Positions 8,515 through 16,731 are shown, counted from the stretch's first letter. The stretch is DNA of 64,000 bases from Sphingobacterium thalpophilum (GCF_038396785.1 NZ_CP151087.1:4526001-4590000); one strand, 5' to 3'. Made by a program: numbers and translations. Notes: a model not told the origin generated them from the letters alone.

Positions 8515-8874
8515 ATGAAAACACAAAATTGCACATTCGGGGTTATCTTTTACCTCAAGAAGCAGAAAACAACAGCACAGGGAACAGCACCTATCTATGC
8601 AAGGGTAACGGTGAACGGCAAACGTACGGAAATATCCGTCAAACGTTCGGTAGCTGTTTTGGGATGGGATGCAAAAAAGGGCTTGGCAAAGGGAAGCCGT
8701 GAGGAAACGGCGGAACTTAACCGATTTCTTGCCCGCTTCAAGGCAAAAATCATTGACGCCTACCAAGAACTGGTATTGTCGGGAAATACGGTTGACGGCG
8801 CGGTCATCCGTGAACGGGTAACGGGGTCTGCACAGTCGGGGCGGACACTCGGCAGTCTGGAATTGCAACTTAAA
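8515..8874 (+). pseudogene. Tyrosine integrase, N-terminal fragment
   Basis: From ATG 8515 the frame encodes MKTQNCTFGVIFYLKKQKTT..., APIYARVTVNGKRTEISVKRSV, and an alpha-helical stretch to RERVTGSAQSGRTLGSLELQL. This is the arm-type DNA-binding domain plus the start of the SAM-like core-binding domain of Bacteroidota integrases. The catalytic domain is missing: the frame runs into the left end of an IS3 element. About 120 of the usual 400 or so residues remain. It was probably the integrase of the mobilizable element whose mob genes follow. Confidence 0.8.
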
Positions 8875-8886
8875 AGTGGAGACTTT

Positions 8887-9717
8887 TTATGCTGCTAATT
8901 TCTGTTTTGATCGGTAGAACATTTCCATTTCATTTGGAGTTCTATATCCAATCGCAGAATGTATCCTTTTGGCGTGGTAAAATCCTTCAATGTACCTGAA
9001 CACCTCTAGCTTTGCAATCTCCCTGTTGACAAATTTATGATGGTATATACATTCTGTTTTTAGTGTTTTGAAAAAGCTTTCAGCTACAGCGTTATCCCAG
9101 CAGTTACCTTTACGGCTCATGCTCTGTTTTATATCACTTTTACTTAGCATAAGCTTAAACTCATCACATGCATATTGGATCCCTCTGTCGGAATGAAATA
9201 TCAGCCCCGGTTTTATTCCCCTATTTTTTATAGCCATTGCCAATGCCTTAACCGTGGTATTACCTGCAGTCATGTCATTACTAAATGACCATCCAACAAC
9301 TTTCCGATCAGCCAGATCAATAACCGTAGTAAGGTAAGTCCACCCGGAAGCAGTCTTTATATAGGTAATATCACCAACCCATTTTTGGGATAATGCACCC
9401 GCTGAAAAATCTCTACCGAGGAGATTTTCCGCTACCCCGTACTTATGGCTGGAATCGGTAGTCACTTTATATTTCCTTCGTATCTTGCTCCTTAAATTCA
9501 ATTTCTTCATTAAGCGCGCTACATAGGACCTGGATACCTGCTTGTTCTTTTTCTTCAGTTCCTGGGTAATGCGGGGGCTTCCGTATATCTGATGGCTGTT
9601 CTCATATTCCTGTTTTATCAGAGCAGACAGTTCCGCGGTCCTTTTCTCCCGCATACTTTGTGGTCTGATAAGCCACTTATAAAATCCGCTGCTGCTAACT
9701 TTGATCGTATGGCACAT
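8887..9717 (-). CDS. IS3 transposase OrfB (DDE)
   Basis: Integrase-core transposase: WVGDITYIKTASGWTYLTTVIDLADRKVVGWSF carries the first Asp, FHSDRGIQYACDEFKLML the second, and KGNCWDNAVAESFFKTLKTE the Glu. The N-terminus has the HTH_21 region (LSALIKQEYENSHQIYGSPRITQEL). The frame is open upstream of the first ATG (QGRLRKYEFIREHINTFPVEKMCHTIK), overlapping the end of orfA in -1, so the active protein is most likely an OrfAB fusion made by -1 frameshifting, as is known for IS3 elements. Confidence 0.93.
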   Translation of the reverse strand: MCHTIKVSSSGFYKWLIRPQSMREKRTAELSALIKQEYENSHQIYGSPRITQELKKKNKQVSRSYVARLMKKLNLRSKIRRKYKVTTDSSHKYGVAENLLGRDFSAGALSQKWVGDITYIKTASGWTYLTTVIDLADRKVVGWSFSNDMTAGNTTVKALAMAIKNRGIKPGLIFHSDRGIQYACDEFKLMLSKSDIKQSMSRKGNCWDNAVAESFFKTLKTECIYHHKFVNREIAKLEVFRYIEGFYHAKRIHSAIGYRTPNEMEMFYRSKQKLAA

Positions 9718-9767
9718 CTTTTCAACTGGAAAGGTATTTATATGTTCACGTATGAACTCGTATTTTC

Positions 9768-10049
9768 TCAGTCTCCCTTGGAAAAGATGGCCACCGCCTT
9801 TTTTAAGATAGCGTTCTCTAATTCTGCATCCCGTAATCTCTTCTTTAGTTCCCTGATTTCTTGCTCCTCAGGACTCAATTTGTCGTTTTTAGGCAATACG
9901 GTACCACCATTATATCTGGGATCCATGCGCCATTTACTTAATCTACTGGCATCCATGTCCAGTTCTTTTGCTGCTTCTAATACCGAACCTTTGCTGTAAG
10001 AAAGCTCTACTGCCATTTTCTTAAAGGAATCGTCAAATACTCTTTTCAT
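9768..10049 (-). CDS. IS3 transposase OrfA (HTH)
   Basis: The 93-residue product has the HTH_Tnp_1 fold (FDDSFKKMAVELSYSKGSVLEAAKELDMDASRLSKWRMD) and a C-terminal leucine-zipper-like helix (EIRELKKRLRDAELENAILKKAVAIF). It binds the element ends and forms the N-terminal part of the OrfAB transposase. It ends in SKGD followed by TGA, within the overlap with OrfB. Confidence 0.92.
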   Translation of the reverse strand: MKRVFDDSFKKMAVELSYSKGSVLEAAKELDMDASRLSKWRMDPRYNGGTVLPKNDKLSPEEQEIRELKKRLRDAELENAILKKAVAIFSKGD

Positions 10050-10099
10050 GTGTTAACAAATTTAAATCTATTTCTCAAATCTGTCTCCACTCAAAGGTA

Positions 10100-10214
10100 G
10101 CAACTCCACCTACGTGTGAACGGCACATTGCCATTCAAGAAAATCGGTGGACTGATGTACTACAGGTATGAGGACATCCAAAAGCTGATGGAGGGAGGTG
10201 AAGATGGAGAATAG
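10100..10214 (+). pseudogene. Excisionase-like HTH protein, C-terminal fragment
   Basis: The frame reads ...VNGTLPFKKIGGLMYYRYEDIQKLMEGGEDGE and stops at 10212-10214. GTLPFKKIGGLMYYR-EDI-KL is the usual C-terminal end of the MerR/excisionase-like HTH proteins that accompany integrases in Bacteroidota mobile elements. The N-terminal HTH is missing, cut off at the IS3 right end. Confidence 0.65.
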
Positions 10215-10292
10215 CATCTGCAAAAAGCGGAAACGGGATGAAATGATGGTATCTAGAAACAATGATATAGTTATATATCCAGCTATACCGTT

Positions 10293-10324
10293 AACCACTT
10301 ATCTGCTTAGGCAGATAAGTGGTT
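10293..10324. terminator. Strong 14-bp hairpin (terminator or recombination structure)
   Basis: AACCACTTATCTGC and its perfect complement are separated by TTAG. There is no T run directly after it, so it may be a weak terminator, or a structural element upstream of the transfer origin. Confidence 0.5.
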
Positions 10325-10380
10325 GTTTCTGTCGGAAAGACCACTGGAAAGACACACTATCCGCCGTCAGTTCTTCAAAG

Positions 10381-10466
10381 GTAAACCTTTGTCGCCCTGT
10401 AGGGAGCAAGTTTATTTTTTTGCAATGCAAAAAACCGTTTCCCCACGCTCCGCCGTGTGGGGAACG
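10381..10466. other. Candidate origin of transfer (oriT)
   Basis: Directly upstream of mobC are two further hairpins: TTTTTTGC / GCAAAAAA (about 10414-10434) and CGTTTCCCCAC / GTGGGGAACG (about 10435-10466), next to a segment CTTTGTCGCCCTGTAGGGAG with an internal short inverted repeat. Clustered inverted repeats in front of a mobC-relaxase pair are where oriT lies in mobilizable elements. The nick site cannot be assigned from sequence alone. Confidence 0.45.
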
Positions 10467-10514
10467 GCGGATGCTCCCGATGGTCGCAGTCCGTAAACTT
10501 GGGGAGGTTTGCCA

Positions 10515-10895
10515 ATGAAAAAATTGGCAAAAGAAAAAGGCACGGACGGCAAAAAGCGCACACGTGGAAGACCTAAAAAAGCCATCACCCGAAGCGTTTC
10601 GCTCGTGGTTAGGATGACCCCAACCGAACGTTTGGCGATTGCAGGGAAAGCGAGAAACGCAGGCATGCGGATAAGCGATTGGTTTCGGCAGTCCGCAAAG
10701 GTCTCCGTGATAAAACCGAGGCTGTCAAAAGAAGAAACAGGACACCTGCGCACATTGTCTGGCATGGCAAATAACTTAAACCAGTTGACCAAACTTGCAC
10801 ACAAGGGAGGGCTTGTGTCAATCATGGCGGATCTGCGCAGATTACTGAACGAAGTGGAGCGGTTAATGGAAAGGATTGGTAAGGATGATAGCTAA
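10515..10895 (+). CDS. mobC: MobC-family mobilization protein
   Basis: The 126-residue basic protein starts at ATG 10515. KRTRGRPKKAITRSVSLVVRMTPTERLAIAGKARNAGMRISDWFRQSA is a ribbon-helix-helix-type DNA-binding region, and LSGMANNLNQLTKLAHKGG...LLNEVERLM is the conserved MobC C-terminus. MobC binds oriT and helps the relaxase open the strands. Its last bases overlap the start of the relaxase gene, so the two are translated together. Base composition is clearly more GC-rich than in the polysaccharide cluster to the right, a sign of different origin. Confidence 0.9.
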   Translation: MKKLAKEKGTDGKKRTRGRPKKAITRSVSLVVRMTPTERLAIAGKARNAGMRISDWFRQSAKVSVIKPRLSKEETGHLRTLSGMANNLNQLTKLAHKGGLVSIMADLRRLLNEVERLMERIGKDDS

Positions 10896-11841
10896 GGTTA
10901 TTACGGGCAAGAGTTTTGGCGGTTGCGTTCGTTACCTGTTGGAACGTGAGCAGTCCGCCGTTCTGGATTCGGCAGGTGTTAGGGATTATGACATCAAGGC
11001 GATTATTGCCGACCTCAACGCACAGCGCAAGATGCGCCCACAGCTTGGCAATGCCGTTGGGCATACCGTCCTTAGCTGGAGCAACGAGGACAGGGCAAAG
11101 CTCACCGTGGAGAAGATGGCGGAACACGCAAGGGAATACATGGAAAAGATGGGCATCATGAATACCCAATACGTGACCGTACTGCATTCAGACAAAAAGC
11201 ATCCGCACTTGCATATTGTCTACAACCGAGTGGACAACGATGGAAAGACGATAGGCAATTTCAACCATTGGCACAAGAGCCGAAAGATATGCAGGGAGAT
11301 GACGGAGCGGTACGGTTACCATCTCGGCAAGGGTAAGGCACAGGTAAACAGGCAGGCGTTGCGTGGCAACGACAAACTACGTTATGCCATACACGATGCC
11401 ATTAAATCCGTCATGGCGAAAGCCACCACATGGAAGCAGGTTGAAACGGTGCTTGCAAGGCAGGGCATTGGCATCCATTACAAGTACCGTAGCGGTACAA
11501 ATGAAGTGCAGGGCATTTCCTTTGAAAAGGACGGCGTGAAGTTCAAAGGCTCGGCTATTGATAGAAAATACAGTTTCGCCAGTATGGAGAAACAGTTAAG
11601 TGAAAATCGAGGAACCGAAATATCACAATCGGTGACCGACAACCGTCCGCTCGCTGAACAGATTAGGGAGATATTGCAACAGCCACAGCAGTCGCACACA
11701 TACGAACCGCAGGGATGGGGATTGCTCGATGCACTTCTGGACACTTTCACACCACCCGAACCCGAAAGCATGAGCGATGCGGAAAGGCGCAGGCGGAAAA
11801 GGAAAAAGCAGGAAGCACAGTCAAGAGGGATAAAACGATAA
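10885..11841 (+). CDS. Relaxase / mobilization nuclease
   Basis: Starts at ATG 10885 with MIAKVITGKSFGGCVRYLLE, the usual beginning of Bacteroidota MobB/MobP-like relaxases. HTVLSWSNEDRAKLT and QYVTVLHSDKKHPHLHIVYNRVDNDGKTI hold the metal-binding histidine motif (HPHLH). The C-terminal third is basic and low in complexity (DAERRRRKRKKQEAQSRGIKR). The protein nicks oriT and pilots the strand during transfer. No coupling protein or type IV secretion genes are in the window, so the element would need a helper. The start overlaps mobC by 11 nt. Confidence 0.92.
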   Translation: MIAKVITGKSFGGCVRYLLEREQSAVLDSAGVRDYDIKAIIADLNAQRKMRPQLGNAVGHTVLSWSNEDRAKLTVEKMAEHAREYMEKMGIMNTQYVTVLHSDKKHPHLHIVYNRVDNDGKTIGNFNHWHKSRKICREMTERYGYHLGKGKAQVNRQALRGNDKLRYAIHDAIKSVMAKATTWKQVETVLARQGIGIHYKYRSGTNEVQGISFEKDGVKFKGSAIDRKYSFASMEKQLSENRGTEISQSVTDNRPLAEQIREILQQPQQSHTYEPQGWGLLDALLDTFTPPEPESMSDAERRRRKRKKQEAQSRGIKR

Positions 11842-11853
11842 ACAAAAAAGAAC

Positions 11854-12489
11854 ATGAACGAACAGGATTTACAGACCACTCTAAAAGACTTACAGGAAGT
11901 AATGGTAAGTATGGATGACCGTTTTCAACAAATGGAGAAACATCAATCCGAAACCAAAGACTATTCGGCAGAATTGGCACAAATAAACAAAAAATTGGAA
12001 CATATCATAAAGGATGAAACGCTTGTCGGACTGAAAGCATCCATCCTAAAACATGTCGAGGCAACGGGTCACCTTGTGACGGCAGTGGATGAACAAAAGA
12101 AACTGATAAGTGAAATGCCACAGAAAACAAAGATGACCGTAGAGCATCGCATTACGGGCAGACAGCGACCGTATATTATTACGGGTGCTATCCTGTTACT
12201 TGTGTCGGTGCTTTCTCTTTTCGCCAGCATACAGCTTTGGCGGTCAAACTCGGCTCTGCACGACAGCGACATTAAAATCCGAATGGTGAGGTTGTTTTAT
12301 CCGCAGGTATCATTGGATATAGATTCCATCTATAACAATAATCCCAAACAACTTAAAACTTGGGTGGAGCAGGAGGAAGAAAGGTTACTTGCAATCAGAA
12401 AAGCCGAAGAAAGTGCGAGGCAATCCGAGGAACAGGCGGAACGGGCAAAGCAAGAATTGGAACGGCTGAAAGAGCAAAAAAGAAAGTAG
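11854..12489 (+). CDS. Coiled-coil membrane protein of the mob operon
   Basis: The 211-residue product begins with a coiled coil (about residues 1-60), has one membrane helix (PYIITGAILLLVSVLSLFASIQLW, about 105-130) and ends in a second highly charged coiled coil (EEERLLAIRKAEESARQSEEQAERAKQELERLKEQKRK). It follows the relaxase by 12 nt in the same direction. Proteins of this shape often follow mobC-relaxase pairs in Bacteroidota elements, but their role is not known to me. A membrane anchor for the relaxosome is a reasonable guess only. Confidence 0.7.
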   Translation: MNEQDLQTTLKDLQEVMVSMDDRFQQMEKHQSETKDYSAELAQINKKLEHIIKDETLVGLKASILKHVEATGHLVTAVDEQKKLISEMPQKTKMTVEHRITGRQRPYIITGAILLLVSVLSLFASIQLWRSNSALHDSDIKIRMVRLFYPQVSLDIDSIYNNNPKQLKTWVEQEEERLLAIRKAEESARQSEEQAERAKQELERLKEQKRK

Positions 12490-12503
12490 TCAATAAACCG
12501 TTC

Positions 12504-12534
12504 TTGTTTTGATGGATTGAGGATATTATATTTG
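12504..12534 (+). promoter_or_regulatory. Promoter of the symE-like gene
   Basis: TTG (12504-12506), 20 nt, TATATTTG (12527-12534), a full Bacteroidota consensus. The predicted transcript starts near 12541, giving a structured leader of about 140 nt before the start codon. Confidence 0.7.
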
Positions 12535-12599
12535 TAGTGCGAATACATAAGGAGCAATCCTAAGAAAACTTTAATGTTTAACAATATGCCTGGCAGAGA

Positions 12600-12616
12600 G
12601 CAGGTGCAAGTCCTGC
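12600..12616 (+). ncRNA. Small hairpin in the symE leader
   Basis: GCAGG - TGCAAGT - CCTGC forms a 5-bp stem with a 7-nt loop resembling a T-arm. No complete tRNA can be built around it. It sits upstream of the start-codon stem. Confidence 0.35.
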
Positions 12617-12626
12617 ACATATCAAG

Positions 12627-12701
12627 TCTTCTTGTGTGTTCGCAGCACTGTCAGGCTACTTACTTAAAATCTTCATAAAGTTATGCGAACACACAAGAAG
12701 A
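12627..12701 (+). promoter_or_regulatory. Start-codon-sequestering stem-loop of symE
   Basis: Bases 12627-12644 and 12684-12701 are perfectly complementary (18 bp; arms TCTTCTTGTGTGTTCGCA and its complement). The right arm begins inside the ATG (12683-12685) and covers the first five or so codons. In the RNA this would hide the start of the toxin message. The left arm could also be the pairing site for, or a relic of, an antisense RNA. Confidence 0.7.
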
Positions 12702-12892
12702 AAGTAAGCGAACGACCCGAGGTCAGAAGCTTAAAAATTCAGCCAACCATCAAGTCTAATCGTTGGAGTGAAACCACGGTTCCCGTTATCAGATTAAGAG
12801 GGCTATGGCTCGACAGATTGGGATTTTCTCCCAAAAAACGAGTAACAGTCACAACAATGGACAAATTGCTCATTATTCGATTGGACGAATAA
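12683..12892 (+). CDS. SymE-family type I toxin-like protein
   Basis: The 69-residue protein (VRSLKIQPTIKSNRWSETTVPVIRLRGLWLDRLGFSPKKRVTVTTMDKLLIIRLDE) matches SymE-like proteins: a basic N-terminus, then RLRGLWL-LGF, V-V, and a KLLIIRL end, an AbrB-like beta fold. In E. coli SymE is an SOS-induced protein controlled by the antisense RNA SymR and acts on RNA or the nucleoid. Here the leader can fold over the start codon. It has its own promoter and terminator, and may be cargo or an addiction gene of the mobilizable element. Confidence 0.85.
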   Translation: MRTHKKKVSERPEVRSLKIQPTIKSNRWSETTVPVIRLRGLWLDRLGFSPKKRVTVTTMDKLLIIRLDE

Positions 12893-12897
12893 AAAGT

Positions 12898-12936
12898 AAT
12901 AAAGCCGTCGGTTCAAAACGAATTGACGGCTTTATT
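12898..12936 (+). terminator. Terminator after symE
   Basis: A perfect 12-bp stem AATAAAGCCGTC / GACGGCTTTATT with a 15-nt loop follows the stop codon by 5 nt; the sequence after it is T-rich. Confidence 0.85.
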
Positions 12937-12993
12937 ATTCTTCTAATTCTGCCTTTTACTTCCCATTGGATAGCAGTCTAAGTAAGGCATAAA

Positions 12994-13671
12994 ATGATTA
13001 GATTTGTAAAAGGAATCAATACAGACATTATGAACCTAAATATATCCAATTCACTTATCGAAAGCATTTTTTCTCCCAGTTCTAAAGATTTATATATAGA
13101 TGTGGCGGATGCTTTATTAGAATCAAATATTGATAAGGAAGTCTTAGAAAACATCCCTATAGTAAGCTCTATTTATAATTTATATAAATCGGCCGTTTCA
13201 ATTTCAGACAGGATGTTTCTGAAAAAAATATTAAGTTTTCTTTCAGAGCTAGACAAAATTGAAAAAGAGAAAATTTCTTCATTTTATCAAAAAATCAACA
13301 CGGATGAAAAGTTTAAAAAAAAGGTCGGTGATAAATTGATGTTCATTGTCGACAGATGTGAGGACGATGAGAAATCTAAAATTGTAGCTAAAATTTTTGG
13401 TGCATATATTTGTGAGAAGATTAAATATAGTGACTTTTTAAACTTGGCTAGAGCAATCGAATTCCTTTCTCTTGATGATATTGAACATCTTTTGACAAGT
13501 AAATATTGGGATTTTAGTGGAGACGCAAATCTTGTTAATGCAGGACTTGTGTGGCAAGAGTTGACTTTGGGAGACGAGCGTGAAGATAATTTACAGTTTG
13601 TTATCCATATGCAACTGTCTCAATTGGGAGAAAAGCTAAAGACAATTTTATCCGATAAGAACCCGTATTAA
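12994..13671 (+). CDS. Uncharacterised helical cargo protein
   Basis: The 225-residue protein is mostly helical. It has a central conserved-looking block: ENIPIVSSIYNLYKSAVSISDRMFLKKILSFLSELDKI, then EKFKKKVGDKLMFIVDRCEDDEKSKIVAKIFGAYICEKIKYSDFLNLARAI. Proteins with this SISD-LFLKKI-FL...KVG-KL---DR-DD--K pattern are widespread in bacteria and unnamed. Their presence on a mobile element makes a defence or plasmid-maintenance role thinkable, but nothing in the sequence shows it. No signal peptide and no catalytic motif are seen. Base composition is lower in GC than the mob genes. Confidence 0.6.
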   Translation: MIRFVKGINTDIMNLNISNSLIESIFSPSSKDLYIDVADALLESNIDKEVLENIPIVSSIYNLYKSAVSISDRMFLKKILSFLSELDKIEKEKISSFYQKINTDEKFKKKVGDKLMFIVDRCEDDEKSKIVAKIFGAYICEKIKYSDFLNLARAIEFLSLDDIEHLLTSKYWDFSGDANLVNAGLVWQELTLGDEREDNLQFVIHMQLSQLGEKLKTILSDKNPY

Positions 13672-13770
13672 GTAACAGAAATATATGTGAGCATTGGATG
13701 AAAAACGAAAAAGTAAACCAAGGTAAATGTGTTTCCTGAAAAAACTATTAAATATATGATTAATGTGAAG

Positions 13771-14385
13771 ATGTCAAACAAGTTACTTTTCTTAATATTC
13801 CTTTTTATTATAGCGATAAATAACTCAAAAGCTGACCAAGGAGACCTAGAGAAATTGTATAGAGCGGTTTCCAAAGAATTAAATATCGGTACTTATCAGG
13901 ACTTCAAAGCGAAAATGCAAACTGTCGATGAGAGAAGACGCTTTTATGATAAGGTCGACCAACTAGGGTATGACTTAGGTCCTTATGAAGTTTATGAACA
14001 AAGACTAAAAAGTGTTGGTTCTAATCAATATTCAAAGAGGGATTCTATCAAACTTGCTCGCCAAGCTGTTTATAAGGACATGGTTCAAGAATCAGCGGGT
14101 ATTTCTTATGATAAATTCATTGAAAACTTATCTAAGGATGAAAACGTAAGACGTTCAGTATACCATGATATGGGATTTGCGGAAGAGAATATAAGCTATG
14201 AAAGGTTTCTCAATAAAATGGGGCTTGACTATAAAAGACAATTATGGGAAGACCTAAATAAAAAAGGATTTTACACAAAATCATTTGAAGAATTTGAAAA
14301 TCAATTCTCTACGCCTGATAAAGTCCAAACTCTTTTTAATAAGCTTGTTGATGGGAATAATAAAAGCATAAGCGATTTTTTCTGA
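13771..14385 (+). CDS. Uncharacterised secreted repeat protein
   Basis: The chosen start at 13771 gives MSNKLLFLIFLFIIAINNSKA, a good signal peptide; longer starts at 13729 (GTG) or 13756 only extend the N-terminus. The mature part is built of helical repeats of about 45 residues with the recurring pattern LY/VY - - - - - - IG/IS-YDxFxxKM...RRxxYDxxxxxGYDLGxYExFExxL (for example YQDFKAKM, YDKFIENL, YERFLNKM, FEEFENQF). Similar repeats occur in other Bacteroidota secreted proteins of unknown role. It lies directly left of the IS21 element and may be the last cargo gene of the mob element. Confidence 0.6.
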   Translation: MSNKLLFLIFLFIIAINNSKADQGDLEKLYRAVSKELNIGTYQDFKAKMQTVDERRRFYDKVDQLGYDLGPYEVYEQRLKSVGSNQYSKRDSIKLARQAVYKDMVQESAGISYDKFIENLSKDENVRRSVYHDMGFAEENISYERFLNKMGLDYKRQLWEDLNKKGFYTKSFEEFENQFSTPDKVQTLFNKLVDGNNKSISDFF

Positions 14386-14560
14386 AAAATCTCAATTATG
14401 TTAGTCTTATAAACTTAAGTGGATATTCTGGTAATGTTGACCCCTTTCTGGCAATATTGACCCCCTGATTTTTGGTTTACAGGATTGCCTACAAATGGCC
14501 TGACAATATTACTTCTTTTTTCTTAGACTTTCACCTGTGTTATGGAAAGCTTTCCATAAA

Positions 14561-14598
14561 AAAGGCTATGACAACAATATGGATATGTAAAGTCCATT
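14561..14598 (+). repeat. RIT left terminal inverted repeat
   Basis: 38 bp, perfect complement of 18021-18058; mismatches begin at both the next outer and the next inner base. Confidence 0.9.
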
Positions 14599-14660
14599 GA
14601 AAGGTACATTGATTCACAGAGCATTGCGTTACGGCTTTACATTTGGACTTTACATAATCG

Positions 14661-15713
14661 TTATTTCTTACCCAGCCCTTTCAGCCAAGTTATCAAGTTA
14701 CTGTTATCGATCCATTCTCCGGTAACCTGGTTAGGTGTAAGGCATTCCGATGCCTGTTCTATAGCCTCTCTTTTCTGTTTTGAGTCGGCCCTTGCATATA
14801 TCTCTGTGGTCTGGACCGAGGTATGCCCCAAAAGATCCCTTATCCAAACCAGATTTACACCAGATTGCAACAGGTGGATTGCGCGACTATGCCTTAACTG
14901 ATGGCAACTGGTAACCTCGGGAATAAGATTAGAATCGTATATACGGGCCATATCTGCATATTTCTTTAAGATATAGGTTATACCGGCTCTGGTGAGTTTA
15001 TTCCCCGCGCTATTACAAAAGATCGGTCTTTTTATATCAATCTCGTAGTCAACATTGTACCTTTCCATATACTTCTTGAGTATTACGACGACATGCTCAG
15101 AAAGCGGTACTATTCTCACTTTTCTTCCTTTTCCATATACCTTGATCGAGTATGGCTGATACTGTATTCGCATTGACTCTACCGTCAGGTCAGCCAGTTC
15201 CTGTACCCGACAACCTGTATCATACATCAAAGCAAGGACCGTAAGGTGTCTCAGCCCTTGATAAGATGCACTATCCGGTTGTTCAAGTAGAAGCTTTATT
15301 CCTTCTTTTGTAAAGTATACCGGGGTAGGATGTGCTTTTTTCAGATTTCCAATCTTCAGGACTTTTTGCCACTGATCCAGGTATTCGATGCTATCATACT
15401 GAAGATATGCTACAAAGGAATGTATCGCTGCCAATCTATTATTGCGCGTCGCAATACTGTTTCCCTGCCGCTCAATCAGCCATCGTAGATATTCAACCAC
15501 ATTATCCCTATTAATATCTGACAAAATCGCATTTTCAATCTTTATCTGTTTCTCATCCCTCAAGAAGGAAAAAAAGGAGACAAAACCATCGCGGTACGCG
15601 GATATGGTATTGGGGCTGACGTTTCGCTCGTGCGGAAGATACACACCAAGGAAACCTGTGATATATTTTGCTATGTTATTCGTTGCCATCTTTTTGGGGA
15701 TATATAAATTCAT
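14661..15713 (-). CDS. Tyrosine recombinase, third RIT gene (RitC-like)
   Basis: The 350-residue protein has a SAM-like N-terminal core-binding domain (LGVYLPHERNVSPNTISAYRDGFVSFFSFL) and a complete catalytic domain: Arg in YDTGCRVQELADL, HQLRHSRAIHLL, LGHTSVQTTEIYARAD with the nucleophilic Tyr. In RIT elements the three recombinases are all thought to be needed for movement. Its start overlaps the end of the second gene by 38 nt, so the three are co-translated. Frame is intact. Confidence 0.9.
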   Translation of the reverse strand: MNLYIPKKMATNNIAKYITGFLGVYLPHERNVSPNTISAYRDGFVSFFSFLRDEKQIKIENAILSDINRDNVVEYLRWLIERQGNSIATRNNRLAAIHSFVAYLQYDSIEYLDQWQKVLKIGNLKKAHPTPVYFTKEGIKLLLEQPDSASYQGLRHLTVLALMYDTGCRVQELADLTVESMRIQYQPYSIKVYGKGRKVRIVPLSEHVVVILKKYMERYNVDYEIDIKRPIFCNSAGNKLTRAGITYILKKYADMARIYDSNLIPEVTSCHQLRHSRAIHLLQSGVNLVWIRDLLGHTSVQTTEIYARADSKQKREAIEQASECLTPNQVTGEWIDNSNLITWLKGLGKK

Positions 15714-16731
15714 TGAGGGAAATACACATTTCCAATAGTTCGGGATATTCGTTGCAGGTGAGTCTCACATATTCTTCGGTGGATGTAAGAGACTTGTGTC
15801 CCAGACAAGCAGCCAGTAATGGAAGGGCAGTGTACACATCAAGCCCTTTTCTTATCATTTTTGCAAGAGAATGCGTTGCCATGGTGTGTCTTATATCATG
15901 CACCCGAGGACCAAAGCATTCACCTTTATATGCAATTCCACATTTCGTATATACCTTTTTGAACCAGTTGTATGCGTTGGCGGAAGACACGGCTGTACCA
16001 TTCAATTTAATGAAGAATGGACGTTCGCTATCAGTAACGCCTTTTACGGGGAGCATGCTCCTGTAATGTAAATATTTCAGAAGGGCCTCCTTTAAAGAGC
16101 TGCATATGGGAACCAGGCGTTCTTCTCCATTTTTAGTATTGCCCCAAGTGCCAACCCTTAATACATTCCTGTCGGGATCCACATCCTTGTTTCGCAGCGA
16201 GGTTGCTTCTGTGATTCTTAGGCCTGTACTATATAAAAGTCGAAAAAGACAGGGTAGGGATATAATTGGGTCATCTTTTCGATGGCTTCCTCGCTGAAGC
16301 CCGTCAGATTCCCGGAATATGGCCAGCATCTGCTCTTCAGTGAAGATATAGGGTACAAAACCACGATCGTTCGTACATTTTGGCAAAGGCATGATATATG
16401 ATTTAACCCCGTGCTCATTCATGTATTTCGCCAGTTGGGCCAGACGGGAGCATTTTCCATAGAATGTTCTACTACAATCATTTTCCCTGGACTTTGCCCA
16501 GGCACCTATCAGATCTTTCGTGATAACTGGATTTGATAAACCATATATTATGGTGAACTCGTCAAACTCTTTGTAAGTCCATTTGGTTGATAGCACGGTG
16601 GACCCACAGGATTCTTTGATCCGGATCAGGGCTTTCATATAAGGAGCCAATACTCCCCGATAGTCAAATGGATCAGTCATAGAACCACCCTCCTCTCTGC
16701 GTATAAAAGCAATCGCTGGATTCCGGAACAT
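15676..16731 (-). CDS. Tyrosine recombinase, second RIT gene (RitB-like)
   Basis: The 351-residue protein has catalytic residues in LLYSTGLRITEATSLR (Arg), HDIRHTMATHSL (His-x-x-Arg), LGHKSLTSTEEYVRLT (His and Tyr). Between the two last motifs it carries the longer linker MIRKGLDVYTALPLLAACLGH, which is typical of one branch of the trio. It overlaps the first gene by 59 nt and the third by 38 nt. Confidence 0.9.
   Translation of the reverse strand: MFRNPAIAFIRREEGGSMTDPFDYRGVLAPYMKALIRIKESCGSTVLSTKWTYKEFDEFTIIYGLSNPVITKDLIGAWAKSRENDCSRTFYGKCSRLAQLAKYMNEHGVKSYIMPLPKCTNDRGFVPYIFTEEQMLAIFRESDGLQRGSHRKDDPIISLPCLFRLLYSTGLRITEATSLRNKDVDPDRNVLRVGTWGNTKNGEERLVPICSSLKEALLKYLHYRSMLPVKGVTDSERPFFIKLNGTAVSSANAYNWFKKVYTKCGIAYKGECFGPRVHDIRHTMATHSLAKMIRKGLDVYTALPLLAACLGHKSLTSTEEYVRLTCNEYPELLEMCISLNEFIYPQKDGNE

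Larger units (their letters stand above)
8875..10091 (-). mobile_element. IS3-family insertion sequence
   Basis: Inverted termini AGTGGAGAC (8875-8883) and GTCTCCACT (10083-10091) enclose orfA and orfB on the minus strand. The flanking bases do not form a 3-4 bp duplication, and the two flanks belong to two different truncated genes (integrase on the left, excisionase-like on the right). That points to an IS-linked deletion after insertion. Confidence 0.85.

Noticed and set aside
10204-10518. Reading frame of about 104 codons on the plus strand (MENSICKKRKRDEMM...)
   Set aside because: It runs through the three hairpins and the candidate oriT, has no recognisable domain beyond the first 20 residues, and its composition changes at the hairpin.
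12590-12617. tRNA- or intron-like RNA upstream of symE (T-arm-like hairpin)
   Set aside because: No acceptor, D- or anticodon arm can be paired around it and no intron protein is present; only a simple hairpin is supported.
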